DNA of 64,000 bases, from assembly GCA_947573135.1 (NCBI GenBank), contig CANPDU010000001.1, positions 62,001 to 126,000 on the forward strand. Direction: 5' to 3'. Numbering within the stretch: the first letter of the stretch is position 1; every line of letters starts with the position of its first letter. The DNA comes from an uncultured Bacteroidales bacterium (GTDB lineage: Bacteria > Bacteroidota > Bacteroidia > Bacteroidales > Muribaculaceae). The notes under the pieces were generated by a model. The model saw nothing but the letters and a program-made list of their open reading frames with translations, was not told the origin of the DNA and made no database searches. Shown one piece after another: positions 1 through 8,138 of this stretch. The translations under genes were made by a program, and so were the position numbers.

Positions 1-472
1 TGCGGCTGATGGCTATGACGCGCGTGGCATTGCGGGCAGATCGGCTGTATTTGTAATCGTAGAGCGCACGATCGATCGGCTTATAGTCTTCGGGCACACG
101 CCGGTAGATCAGATCGTGGATGGTGACCACAGCCGGAAACGCGGCGCGGCCGATGTTGAGCGGCAGTTCGTTGCTAAGGCCGTGATAGACCGATATGTCG
201 TCGGCAGCCATCTGACGGGTCATCGCAGCCGTGCGCCAGAGCGAGCCGAAGCGGCGTCCGAATGATGTCGACGGACCGACAAGCTCGACATTGCCGCGTG
301 CAAGCAGCGGAGCAAGCCGGTCGTTTTCTTTCAGCACGGGTGAATAGAGCCTGTAAGTGTTGCTCGGAAAGCCGACCGACAGGGTGTCGATCACATACCG
401 GCTGTAGTTGCCCAGACCGGTGTTGTTGGCCACCGCCCGTTTGCCGTCATATCCTATAGTTAATCCTTCCAT
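1..472 (-). CDS. GT4-type glycosyltransferase, N-terminal part, cut by window edge
   Basis: The frame is open from an ATG at 472 down to base 1 (about 157 residues, no stop). It begins with IGYDGKRA and NNTGLGNYSR, followed by VYHGLSNELP and VVTIHDLIY, the layout of the acceptor-side Rossmann half of GT4 enzymes of the mannosyltransferase type. Such enzymes move a sugar from a nucleotide donor to a surface glycan precursor at the cytoplasmic face. The C-terminal donor-binding half with the E-x7-E motif lies outside the window, so substrate cannot be judged. A promoter-like TAAATTTG lies only six bases before the ATG, so the message may be nearly leaderless. Confidence 0.8.
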   Translation of the reverse strand, partial: MEGLTIGYDGKRAVANNTGLGNYSRYVIDTLSVGFPSNTYRLYSPVLKENDRLAPLLARGNVELVGPSTSFGRRFGSLWRTAAMTRQMAADDISVYHGLSNELPLNIGRAAFPAVVTIHDLIYRRVPEDYKPIDRALYDYKYSRSARNATRVIAISR

Positions 473-478
473 CGACTG

Positions 479-486
479 CAAATTTA
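479..486 (-). promoter_or_regulatory. -7 promoter box TAAATTTG
   Basis: Matches the Bacteroidota -7 consensus TAnnTTTG on the minus strand. It lies six bases upstream of the ATG at 472, which would put the transcription start at or next to the start codon. Confidence 0.5.
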
Positions 487-530
487 ACGATTAACTCACG
501 AAATGCAAAACGAAAACGGCGGCAACAGTC

Positions 531-1670
531 TCAATATCGCGGTTTGTAGCCTTCCTGAATATATTCGCCCATAGTTATGTCTCCGCTGAACGCACCTCTG
601 TCTTTAAGAAGCTCTGCACATTCTTTTGCGGATTCAGGGCGCTTTACTCTGCCGAAAGTACTTCGGGAAGTCTCAGTGGATGTTGAAATTTCCCAGTCAA
701 CTATATTGCCGATACATATAGCATAAGCTTTATAGTGGCCGTCAATCGGAAAGAACGCGACGTAGAGCGCGTCACGCGGTTCCTTAGGTTCGGGGAGTTT
801 CCAGACATAGACTGTTTTGCCGTCAATGTCAACGGCTTCTACATTAATATCATCATTTGAAAACGGCGACCTGTAGCCCCCGGACAGCGGAGCAACTGAA
901 TTGAGAAAATCGGGCGATGACAGCATCTCGCCGTCTTCATAAGTGATTTCGGGAGCGATAACCGACAGCCATTGATGTACGAAATAATATGGTGTCATGT
1001 CTCTTTTAGGCTTTCTGATATCACTGAGAAACTCTGTCGCCTGTTGTCGCTGCTCATCGTCGCTCTTAGTGTCGGCAATGACTTTTTCATACATCTCAGC
1101 TGCCTTTCCCTCCTGACCGGTTAAATAATAAACGCCGGCAAGATTTAGCATGACCGTGGGCTCTCCCGGATACAGGCTGTCGATTTCTTCAAATATTTTA
1201 ATAGCACCGGCATTGTCCTGGCGGTTTCCGGCTATTGCGCCCTTCATCGTCAATACATAAAGTTGTCGGGGAAAGACTTCGAGAAATCTGTCACACACAT
1301 CAAGAATGTTATAGTAGTTCATCCCGTATAATATGCTTAAAAACTCATATGCGCTATCCTGAGTCTCTGATTTTGCTTCTTCCGGAGTGAGTTTTTTGCC
1401 CGATAGTGACCAATTGAAATTGCTGTCGCGGGCATAGTCAAGCATACCGTTTATCGTTTCGGCAAGTTTGGTCGTATCAGCATTGTCTATCGCCGCAGTG
1501 GCGAGTATAAAGCGCAATTCGAGCCTGTCGGGCTCTTCTTTGATTTGTGACTCGATTGAGTCGTAGACGCAAATTCTGTCTTTTGTGGTTGTGACGGCCT
1601 TTTCCGAAGGACCGGCATAGGCATTTAACGCAAATATTGACGCCACAATAAAAAATAAAATCTTTTTCAT
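531..1670 (-). CDS. Secreted TPR protein of unknown function
   Basis: 379 residues starting with a clear signal peptide (MKKILFFIVASIFALNAYA, cleavage after Ala19). The middle (about 75-215) holds tetratricopeptide-like helices, e.g. LNLAGVYYLTGQEGKAAEMY and AGAIKIFEEIDSLYPGEPTV. The C-terminal third (about 225-379) is a separate domain with alternating beta-type stretches that I do not recognise. It is probably periplasmic or surface exposed and may bind partner proteins through the TPRs. A good promoter box lies 26 bases upstream and the gene seems to be monocistronic. The function is unknown; the call rests on signal peptide and repeat pattern only. Confidence 0.75.
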   Translation of the reverse strand: MKKILFFIVASIFALNAYAGPSEKAVTTTKDRICVYDSIESQIKEEPDRLELRFILATAAIDNADTTKLAETINGMLDYARDSNFNWSLSGKKLTPEEAKSETQDSAYEFLSILYGMNYYNILDVCDRFLEVFPRQLYVLTMKGAIAGNRQDNAGAIKIFEEIDSLYPGEPTVMLNLAGVYYLTGQEGKAAEMYEKVIADTKSDDEQRQQATEFLSDIRKPKRDMTPYYFVHQWLSVIAPEITYEDGEMLSSPDFLNSVAPLSGGYRSPFSNDDINVEAVDIDGKTVYVWKLPEPKEPRDALYVAFFPIDGHYKAYAICIGNIVDWEISTSTETSRSTFGRVKRPESAKECAELLKDRGAFSGDITMGEYIQEGYKPRY

Positions 1671-1696
1671 GATATAACAGGATTTTAAATTGTGCC

Positions 1697-1704
1697 CAAA
1701 TATA
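1697..1704 (-). promoter_or_regulatory. -7 promoter box TATATTTG
   Basis: TATATTTG on the minus strand, 26 bases before the ATG of the secreted TPR protein at 1670, inside an AT-rich intergenic stretch. Confidence 0.55.
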
Positions 1705-1747
1705 AGAAAATATCCGCTTCTGTTTATGAAATAAAAATAAAAAAGCG

Positions 1748-2650
1748 TTATTTATGGCGGGCGGCGTTGCGGAGAAGCTGGGGGAGCTTGGCGCGGCGGA
1801 CGGCGCTGTGACGGAAAACCGAGCGGTAGGTGTCGGCGTCCATGTTTCTTACGGCTTCGATGTCGAGGCGCATCAGTTCTTCTGATGGCCGGAATTCTTC
1901 AACGGCTTCTGATCCGGCGGTGCGGTTGTGAGGACAGACATCCTGACAGATGTCGCAGCCGTAGATGCGTCCGTCGAGACGCAGGCCGTCGGGCAGCTCG
2001 CCGCGGTGCTCGATGGTGAGGTAGGAGTTGCACCGGGCGGCGTCGACGGTCATGTCGCCGCAGAGCGCGTGACCGGGACATGCTTTGATACAGGCTCCGC
2101 ATTTCATGCAGCTCTCGCCGAGCCTTGACTGATCGGGCTCGACGGTGGCTGTCCACAGAATTTCGGCGAGAAAGACTTTCGAGCCTATGCCGTCGACGAT
2201 CAGCAGGCCGTTCAGTCCGATTACACCCAGTCCGGCGCGGGCGGACCAGTAACGTTCGCGGATGGGCGCCGTGTCGACGCATATGCGTGTCTCGCCGCCG
2301 TATTTGCCACAGAGTTCGGCGGCAGCCGATGTCAGTCGTCTGCGGATGGCGTCGTGATAGTCTTCGCCGAGCGCATAGTCGGCGAAAAGACTGTGACGCA
2401 CAGTCTGACGGTAGTCGAACGCGCAGCAGATGACGGTCTGCGCTCCGTCGAGCAGCAGCCGCGGATCGGAACGGACATCATCGTAGCGGTCGAGGTAGGT
2501 CATACCGGCATGTTTGCCTTCGGCGATCCAGCGGTCGTAACGTTCGCGCGTGACAGCATCGACCGGGCCCGCGGCAGCAAAGCCGACTCTGCATGCTCCC
2601 GAAGCGAGAAACATGCGGCGTATGTCTGTCTTTACATCGCCGTATGACAT
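1748..2650 (-). CDS. queG: Epoxyqueuosine reductase QueG
   Basis: 300 residues. QueG carries out the last step of queuosine synthesis, reducing epoxyqueuosine to queuosine at position 34 of GUN tRNAs, using cobalamin and two 4Fe-4S clusters in the cytoplasm. The N-terminal half has the family pattern GKHAGMTYLDRYDDVRSDPR and IRICVDTAP-like segment (ETRICVDTAPIRERYWSARA). The C-terminal half has two ferredoxin-like cysteine groups, CMKCGACIKACP and CDICQDVCPHN. The length is at the short end for the family (about 300-380), so the extra C-terminal repeat domain seen in some QueG is absent. It ends an operon: its start lies three bases after the stop of the deacetylase gene. Confidence 0.93.
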   Translation of the reverse strand: MSYGDVKTDIRRMFLASGACRVGFAAAGPVDAVTRERYDRWIAEGKHAGMTYLDRYDDVRSDPRLLLDGAQTVICCAFDYRQTVRHSLFADYALGEDYHDAIRRRLTSAAAELCGKYGGETRICVDTAPIRERYWSARAGLGVIGLNGLLIVDGIGSKVFLAEILWTATVEPDQSRLGESCMKCGACIKACPGHALCGDMTVDAARCNSYLTIEHRGELPDGLRLDGRIYGCDICQDVCPHNRTAGSEAVEEFRPSEELMRLDIEAVRNMDADTYRSVFRHSAVRRAKLPQLLRNAARHK

Positions 2651-2653
2651 GGC

Positions 2654-3277
2654 TTATTCCATGGGTAGGGTGCGGAACTCGTAGCCCTGTTCGAGAAGCC
2701 ACTCGATGGCTCTGGGCAGAGCGAAGCGCATGTTGCGCGATGATTTTCGCGAGTCGTGGAAGACGATTATCGAGCCGTCGCGGGCAAAGCGTTTGACATT
2801 GTCGAGCACCTGCTCGGGCGTCAGTTTGCGCGAGTAGTCGCGGGTCACCAGATCATACATTATGATGTTGTAGTGGTCTTTTATCGCTTTGGCCTGTTTC
2901 CAGCGCATGATGCCGTGGGGCGGCCGGAAAAGAGGGCTGCCGATTAGCTTGTCGGCCTCGGTGATGTCGTAGAGATAACGGTGAGTGGTGACTTTCATGC
3001 CCTGGAGATGGTGCATCGAATGATTGCCATAGGCGTGGCCGCGGCGCTTTATCTCTTCGAACAGTTCGGGATATCGCCTGACGTTGTCGCCGACCATAAA
3101 GAAAGTGGCCTTGATGCCGTAGCGGTCGAGGGTGTCAAGCACCCAGGGGGTCTCTTCGGGTATCGGGCCGTCGTCAAAAGTCAGAAAGACGACCTTAGAC
3201 GTTCGCCGGCCTTTCACACGCCACACCGCCTCCGGGAAAAGGAGGCGGTAGATCAGCGGTGGACGTTCGATAAACAT
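2654..3277 (-). CDS. Polysaccharide deacetylase (NodB-homology, CE4)
   Basis: 207 residues. CE4 enzymes remove N-acetyl groups from peptidoglycan or other amino-sugar polymers using a metal held by an Asp and two His. The sequence has motif 1 TFDDGP (about residues 34-39), motif 2 GNHSMHH (H-x3-H), motif 3 FRPPHG, and a late FHDSRKS that resembles motif 5. No convincing signal peptide is present; the start has a short hydrophobic turn, so it may act in the cytoplasm or be membrane associated. It lies 28 bases after the DUF2723 gene and 3 bases before queG, so is co-transcribed with both. Target glycan unknown. Confidence 0.88.
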   Translation of the reverse strand: MFIERPPLIYRLLFPEAVWRVKGRRTSKVVFLTFDDGPIPEETPWVLDTLDRYGIKATFFMVGDNVRRYPELFEEIKRRGHAYGNHSMHHLQGMKVTTHRYLYDITEADKLIGSPLFRPPHGIMRWKQAKAIKDHYNIIMYDLVTRDYSRKLTPEQVLDNVKRFARDGSIIVFHDSRKSSRNMRFALPRAIEWLLEQGYEFRTLPME

Positions 3278-3305
3278 TGTCAGTGTCGGCTGTTAATGTT
3301 GAAGA

Positions 3306-6300
3306 TCAGTTGACAAGATTGCGCCAGACGTCGACGTTGATGCCGTTGGCATCGGCGATAGAGTCTGTGGCTGCCATCGGATCGATGCCGGCAGCTTCAT
3401 GAAGCCTGAGCAGACGTATGGCGGTAGCGTAAACCTCGGCCACTTTGCCCTTGCTGTGCGACAGGCCGGTGTTCAGTTCGTCGAGAGTGTATCCGTCGAG
3501 ATAGAGCATCGGATAGATGTTCTGGGCGTAAGATATGGAGAGACCGGCCGGCAGATCCTTGAGCAACTCGTCGCGGTCGTCACGGCCCTCGAGGGCGCGA
3601 AACACGGCTATGGCGTTCTTCAGACCGGTCATCAGTCCGAGATACTGCATGGCGACCGTCTCCTGGCGACCGAGCGAGTTGAGCTGAGCTCTGGACAGAG
3701 AAGCTCCGTATCTGATGAGCTGGGCCATGCGCGGTATTTCGGCGTCGAGAAGGGCTTCGGCGCTGTCGAGGTCGGCGGTGTTGCCTGTCAGATCATAGAG
3801 GGTTATATAGTCTCCGGCCATATAGTAGCTCTGGAGGCCGTCGTAGAGGGCGGCTTCGGCAGGCAGTTTCTCCTGCATGAGATCCAGCAGGTTGCGGGCC
3901 ATATCATAATGGGTCTTAGGCACGGGCTGACCGTTGGCTTCGGCGAATTCGACGGCCCATTTCGACGCCGGCCGGTCGCCTTCGACCATGAGGTTGTCGA
4001 CACACTCGATGATCGACGAACGAGTCGACGACACCATGCGGCGCACTGTCTCGTCGAGATAGAGCGATGATGCCTTTTGGGGATCGTCGAGGCCGCCCCA
4101 GCGGAACTTGCTCATAAAGTTTTCATAAGCGGTGTCTGCGTTGGGCGAGTAGGGGGCGTTGAAGAAAGGCGTCACTTCGAGAGCCATGCCCGTAGAGTAC
4201 ATATATGGGTCGAGATTGAGATAGTAATCTGACGGAACGGTCGCTGCGAAGTAGACCGGACGCTTGAAGCCGTCGGAGATTGAGTTGGCTATGATGTCGA
4301 GCGAAAGTATCTTGCTCTGGCTTGCACCCTGGCCCTGCTCGCTGAGATCGAGGCGGATGTCGCCGAACGAAGGCATAAGATGGACGGCGTCGAACGATGT
4401 GTCGTTGAGCACCACAGGTATCTCGCCCCCGGCAAAGCGTGCGCGCGCCGCGTTGCTGTCGGCAGGAATGACAATCTTTGACTGGGTCATGAACGGTGCG
4501 CCGATGCGTTTCGGATCGCTGTTATAGAGCGAGCGGAGCGCAGTTTCGGCTGTCACAGTGGAGTCTGACATCGGAATGATGAAGTTGTAGGACAGACGTT
4601 CGTAGGCATAGTCGCGCGGTGTGGCATACATCTTGACGGGATCGGCGTCATAGTAGGGATAGGTCAGGTTGTGGGCATACCAGTCGGTTGTCAGATAAGA
4701 GAGGTTGACAACACGCACGTCGGTGCGGAATCCTTCGACTTCCTGAGCGTACCAGAGGGGGAATGTGTCGTTGTCGCCGTTGGTGAAGATTATGCCGTTC
4801 TGGCCTACGGAAGCGAGATAGTTCATGCCGAGGTCGCGGGTCGTGTAGCGTCCTGAGCGGTCGTGGTCATCCCATGTCTGCGACACCATCTGCAGGGGGA
4901 CAAACAGACCGAGGAGCACAGCGGGGATAGCTGCCGCCACGGGTATAGCCGTCGCGCTGTCGGGGTCTTCAGCTGATTTCTTCTTTTTGAAGAGCATCCC
5001 GAACAGCGAAGCGAGCGCCGGCACACCGATGCCTATCCATATCGCGAACGCATAGAATGATCCGGCAAAGGCGTAGTCGCGTTCGCGCGGCTGACCGGGA
5101 GTCTGGTTGAGGTAGAGCACGATGGCTATACCGGTCATGAAGAATAGGAAGAATATCACCCAGAACTGCTCGATGCCACGCTCGGAGTTGCCGAGAGCCT
5201 GCCAGAGGAGACCGATGACGCCGAGCAGGAGCGGCAGCATGTAGAAGACGTTGTGACCCTTGTTGCCTTTGCCGAACTCGTCGGGCAGGAGCGACTGGTC
5301 GCCGAGACGTGCGTTGTCGATGAGCGGAATGCCCGATATCCAGTTGCCGAGATGGGGCTCGCCGTTGCCCTGGATGTCGTTCTGGCGCCCTGCGAAGTTC
5401 CACATGAAATAACGCCAGTACATGTGATTGAGCTGGTAGTTGAGGAAATATTTCAGGTTGACGTCAAAGCCGGGTTTCCAGGCGGAAGTGTGATTGACAG
5501 GCGAACCGTCGTGAGCGATAGCCGTCGTCACTGTCTGCTGGTGAGTCATATAAGGCGCAACTTCCGAGAGATATGCGTAGCCGTCCTTGGCCCACTTCTG
5601 ACGCACATTGGCCGGAATGTCGTATATGTCGGGAGTGGTATAGTCCGCCCAGCTTTTATATTGTCCGGGATGGTTGGAGCGGGTGTCTGAGCTGTAGATG
5701 CGCGTGAACAGCATCTCGATGTCGGGCATCGGCTTGTAGTGGGGACGTTCGACTTCCTCGACATACTGGTCGGGCTGGCCATCGCGGGTCTTGACGACTT
5801 TGGTGTAGGTTTTCGTCGGCTCGTTGTAGGCTCGCCCGTCTCCGTCGCGGAGATAGCCGTCGATGACGCGGGTCTTCGGAAAACCCTGCTCGTCGACGCG
5901 CACGATATATGTGCCGTTGATGTCTTCATAGGCAAGTTCTTCGGTGAAGACCGGACCGTAGAAGAGCGGACGCTCGCCGTACTGCTCGCGGTTAAGATAT
6001 GATGCGAGTGCAAAAACATTGTCGGGAGCGTTCTGGTTCATCGGCGGATTGGCGCTGGCGCGTATGAGCAGCAGAGCGTAAGACGAGTAGCCGATGAATA
6101 TCACGAATATGCTGAGCACGATAACGTTGAAAATACGCACAGGCACTTTCTGACAGAAGCCGAACAGATAGATGGCGAGTCCGAGGATAAACACAGTCGG
6201 TATCAGCCATGAGTCGCCGATAAAGGGCATGCCGGAAATGATTATCGTCGCGAAGAACAGCCATTTGACCGACGTTGCGCTGCGTTGCAGATACAGGCTG

Positions 6301-7142
6301 CGGACTGCGAGAATAAACACGGTCACTGCGACGGCCGCATAGACGGTCACGCCGACATTATAGCTGCATCCGAGAGTGTTGACAAAAAACAGCTCGAACC
6401 ACTGGGCGACGTTGATGAAGCCCGGCACAAGGCCGTAGAGTATCAGGCCGACGATGACGCAAGATGCGGCGAGTGCTATCAGTGAGCCTTTGGCGTTGAT
6501 ATTTTTGAATTTGCGATAGTAATAGACCAGGCCGATCGCCGGGATGCAGAGAAGGTTGAGAAGGTGGACGGCAATAGACACTCCGATCACATAGGCGATC
6601 AGCACAAGGTAGCGGTCGCTGTGAGGTTGGTCGGCACGGGTTTCCCATTTGAGTATGAGCCAGAAGACCAAAGCCGTGCAGAACGACGAGAAGGCATAGA
6701 CCTCACCTTCGACAGCCGAGAACCAGAAGGTGTCGCTCCATGTGTAGGCCAGAGCGCCGCAGAGGCCGCCTCCCATGATGACGAGCATCCGGGAGAGTGA
6801 TATCTCGGTGGCGTCGTCTTTGACTGTGAGCCGCCTGATGAGGTGGGTTATTGTCCAGAACAGCAGCAGAATCGTTCCTGCGCTGAGCATGGCCGACATA
6901 ACGTTGACAGCGACGGCCGCCGAAGAGATGTCGCCCCCGAAAAGGGTGATGAAAAAACGACCGGCAAGCATGAAGATCGGGTTGCCCGGCGGGTGGCCGA
7001 CTTCGAGTTTGAATGCCTGGAGAATAAATTCGGGACAGTCCCAGAAACTTGCTGTAGGCTCGATTGTGAGCAGATAGGTCACGGCTGCGATGATAAAACA
7101 CAGCCATCCGAGCGCGTTGTTGATGAGGTTGTAACGTTTCAT
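3306..7142 (-). CDS. DUF2723 membrane protein, GT-C / protein O-mannosyltransferase-like
   Basis: 1278 residues. The first ~340 residues hold many membrane segments, with an early luminal loop carrying acidic and GHPPGNP motifs (TASFWDCPEF, VGHPPGNPIF) as in GT-C lipid-linked-sugar transferases. A soluble insert (about 360-600) is followed by further membrane helices (to about 750). A long periplasmic C-terminal domain contains TNGDNDTFPLWY. DUF2723 proteins belong to the protein-mannosyltransferase-like clan and are thought to glycosylate exported proteins or lipids; the exact reaction here is inferred from fold. The C-terminal ~250 residues look helical and TPR-like. It heads an operon with the deacetylase and queG, with its own promoter 39 bases upstream. 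Confidence 0.85.
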   Translation of the reverse strand: MKRYNLINNALGWLCFIIAAVTYLLTIEPTASFWDCPEFILQAFKLEVGHPPGNPIFMLAGRFFITLFGGDISSAAVAVNVMSAMLSAGTILLLFWTITHLIRRLTVKDDATEISLSRMLVIMGGGLCGALAYTWSDTFWFSAVEGEVYAFSSFCTALVFWLILKWETRADQPHSDRYLVLIAYVIGVSIAVHLLNLLCIPAIGLVYYYRKFKNINAKGSLIALAASCVIVGLILYGLVPGFINVAQWFELFFVNTLGCSYNVGVTVYAAVAVTVFILAVRSLYLQRSATSVKWLFFATIIISGMPFIGDSWLIPTVFILGLAIYLFGFCQKVPVRIFNVIVLSIFVIFIGYSSYALLLIRASANPPMNQNAPDNVFALASYLNREQYGERPLFYGPVFTEELAYEDINGTYIVRVDEQGFPKTRVIDGYLRDGDGRAYNEPTKTYTKVVKTRDGQPDQYVEEVERPHYKPMPDIEMLFTRIYSSDTRSNHPGQYKSWADYTTPDIYDIPANVRQKWAKDGYAYLSEVAPYMTHQQTVTTAIAHDGSPVNHTSAWKPGFDVNLKYFLNYQLNHMYWRYFMWNFAGRQNDIQGNGEPHLGNWISGIPLIDNARLGDQSLLPDEFGKGNKGHNVFYMLPLLLGVIGLLWQALGNSERGIEQFWVIFFLFFMTGIAIVLYLNQTPGQPRERDYAFAGSFYAFAIWIGIGVPALASLFGMLFKKKKSAEDPDSATAIPVAAAIPAVLLGLFVPLQMVSQTWDDHDRSGRYTTRDLGMNYLASVGQNGIIFTNGDNDTFPLWYAQEVEGFRTDVRVVNLSYLTTDWYAHNLTYPYYDADPVKMYATPRDYAYERLSYNFIIPMSDSTVTAETALRSLYNSDPKRIGAPFMTQSKIVIPADSNAARARFAGGEIPVVLNDTSFDAVHLMPSFGDIRLDLSEQGQGASQSKILSLDIIANSISDGFKRPVYFAATVPSDYYLNLDPYMYSTGMALEVTPFFNAPYSPNADTAYENFMSKFRWGGLDDPQKASSLYLDETVRRMVSSTRSSIIECVDNLMVEGDRPASKWAVEFAEANGQPVPKTHYDMARNLLDLMQEKLPAEAALYDGLQSYYMAGDYITLYDLTGNTADLDSAEALLDAEIPRMAQLIRYGASLSRAQLNSLGRQETVAMQYLGLMTGLKNAIAVFRALEGRDDRDELLKDLPAGLSISYAQNIYPMLYLDGYTLDELNTGLSHSKGKVAEVYATAIRLLRLHEAAGIDPMAATDSIADANGINVDVWRNLVN

Positions 7143-7173
7143 GCTTCTTCAATAGGATCGCGCGTAAAGCGCT

Positions 7174-7707
7174 TTAATCGGCAAAGTTACACAATGCGAT
7201 CCGAAAAACAGGCGATTTAACGTAATTTATTTGTTGACGCGCACGGCGGAGACGGGTATTTGTATACTTTGTGTGATTTTTTTCAGGGCGCACGAAGCGT
7301 GCGACTTTACAATTTGGAGCGCGGGGGAGACAGGGGCTGTGGGATTGCTGAAGCATTATTTTTTCTGATGAGCCGGCTACCGCGTGAAGCGCTTTCAGAA
7401 GCAGAACGCTGACGAACGGTGCACCTGCCGTCGTTCCGGACCGACGGAAATATTCGTCAGAAATCTGAGTGAAAATGCGCAACGCGCGGCGGTCGCGTAC
7501 GAGCACAGGCTCAAAACCGATAAAAGCAAGACGCCTCACGATTGTAGCTGCTGCGTTAATGAAACTGATCGGCTCACGGCTTATGATATCGGAGATCTCT
7601 ATTGCAATATCACGGAAACCGTAATCGTAGTGTTTCAGAAAGCGCAGCAGGGCGCGACGCGTCGAGCGTGATTTTTTGTCTGTGATATGTAGCTTACCTG
7701 CGGTCAT
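7174..7707 (-). CDS. Unknown ORF of a repeated element, copy A
   Basis: I do not recognise this protein. The first ~115 residues match the ORF at 43459 (shared blocks RSTRRALLRFL, DYGF, DIAIEISDII, FRRSGTTAGAPFVSV), without indels. They are basic and helical in look, with no signal peptide. After about residue 125 the frame runs on through a hairpin (CGCACG..CGTGCG near 7290) and then through the DUF2723 promoter, so the true C-terminus is probably earlier or the frame is not translated to its end. A TAATTTTG box lies 22 bases before the ATG, within an 8-bp inverted repeat. By hand count the two copies differ at roughly 36 codons that change the amino acid and 8 that do not. Confidence 0.4.
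   Translation of the reverse strand: MTAGKLHITDKKSRSTRRALLRFLKHYDYGFRDIAIEISDIISREPISFINAAATIVRRLAFIGFEPVLVRDRRALRIFTQISDEYFRRSGTTAGAPFVSVLLLKALHAVAGSSEKIMLQQSHSPCLPRAPNCKVARFVRPEKNHTKYTNTRLRRARQQINYVKSPVFRIALCNFAD
7182..7189 (-). promoter_or_regulatory. -7 promoter box TAACTTTG for the DUF2723 operon
   Basis: TAACTTTG on the minus strand, 39 bases before the ATG at 7142. It lies inside the last codons of the open frame that runs 7707 to 7174, which suggests that the tail of that frame is not real coding sequence. Confidence 0.6.
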
Positions 7708-7713
7708 CTGTCT

Positions 7714-7738
7714 GTAATTTTTTCTGATGCAAAATTAC
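7714..7738. promoter_or_regulatory. Promoter palindrome of element copy A
   Basis: GTAATTTT and AAAATTAC form a perfect 8-bp inverted repeat with a 9-base spacer. The right arm contains the minus-strand -7 box TAATTTTG (7730-7737), 22 bases before the ATG at 7707. It could be an operator covering the promoter. The whole block is identical in copy B. Confidence 0.5.
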
Positions 7739-7769
7739 GGCGGCAAGCGACGCGTTTTTTAGCATTTTA

Positions 7770-7799
7770 GGACAAGTGTCCGCTTTAACACAGGTTAAA
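7770..7799. promoter_or_regulatory. Two adjacent inverted repeats upstream of element ORF A
   Basis: GGACA-AG-TGTCC (7770-7781) is followed two bases later by TTTAAC-ACAG-GTTAAA (7784-7799). Both are perfect in the arms and fully conserved at 43522-43551. They lie 30-60 bases upstream of the -7 box, a position typical of an activator or repressor site, or of an element end recognised by a protein. Confidence 0.5.
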
Positions 7800-7871
7800 T
7801 GGTCTGGTGCAGGGATTAATCGTTTGCATGTCAAAGAGGTTGCTGCGATATTTTTCCCTGCTGATTTTTGT

Positions 7872-7965
7872 GCTGTAATTTCGCGCAAAGATCGCTAAGG
7901 ACGCTGAGAGCCGGGGCGGAGAACTACGCAGGGATGTCGCGCATCGCCGACGCACTTTTCTTCGT
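7872..7965. repeat. Degenerate intergenic repeat (CGCAAAG / GCGCATCGCC family)
   Basis: Contains CGCGCAAAGATCGCTAAGGA followed by GATGTCGCGCATCGCCGACG. The same two modules occur at 43604-43660 and in part at 25621-25661 and 30838-31215. No gene is visible between the element (7837) and the promoter at 8102 apart from this repeat and plain AT-rich sequence. Confidence 0.55.
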
Positions 7966-8101
7966 CTCTCGTCAAAAATCGCCTCAAGCTATGCAACCTT
8001 GTCGGTAACATTTATTATTAAACAAGCTCTAGTAATTATCGCTTAATATTTTATTAATAATTTCATAACAAAATAGACATTATTTATCAATTATTTGACT
8101 T

Positions 8102-8109
8102 TACCTTTG
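8102..8109 (+). promoter_or_regulatory. -7 promoter box TACCTTTG
   Basis: TACCTTTG on the plus strand, 29 bases before the ATG of the BACON lipoprotein at 8139, following a very AT-rich stretch. Confidence 0.6.
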
Positions 8110-8138
8110 CGGATATTTTATAAATTTTATTATACGCT

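Larger units (their letters stand above)
7286..7837 (-). repeat. Dispersed element, copy A (about 550 bp)
   Basis: Homologous to 43037-43588 in the same orientation. Shared parts are a terminal hairpin, the ORF N-terminal region, a 57-base identical block (7402-7458 against 43154-43210), the promoter palindrome (7714-7738), and two upstream inverted repeats at 7770-7781 (GGACA..TGTCC) and 7784-7799 (TTTAAC..GTTAAA). The element has no transposase, and I see no target duplication. Confidence 0.8.

Noticed and set aside
3399-4070. 223-residue plus-strand frame within the DUF2723 gene
   Set aside because: Shadow of the C-terminal domain; no signal or motif.
7286-7837. Element as an insertion sequence
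   Set aside because: No DDE, DEDD or HUH-type transposase motif in its ORF, no terminal inverted repeats enclosing it, and no target duplication visible.
8018-8030. 13-base match TTAAACAAGCTCT to the complement of 21327-21339
   Set aside because: Matches of this length are expected by chance in 64 kb on two strands, and flanks differ.
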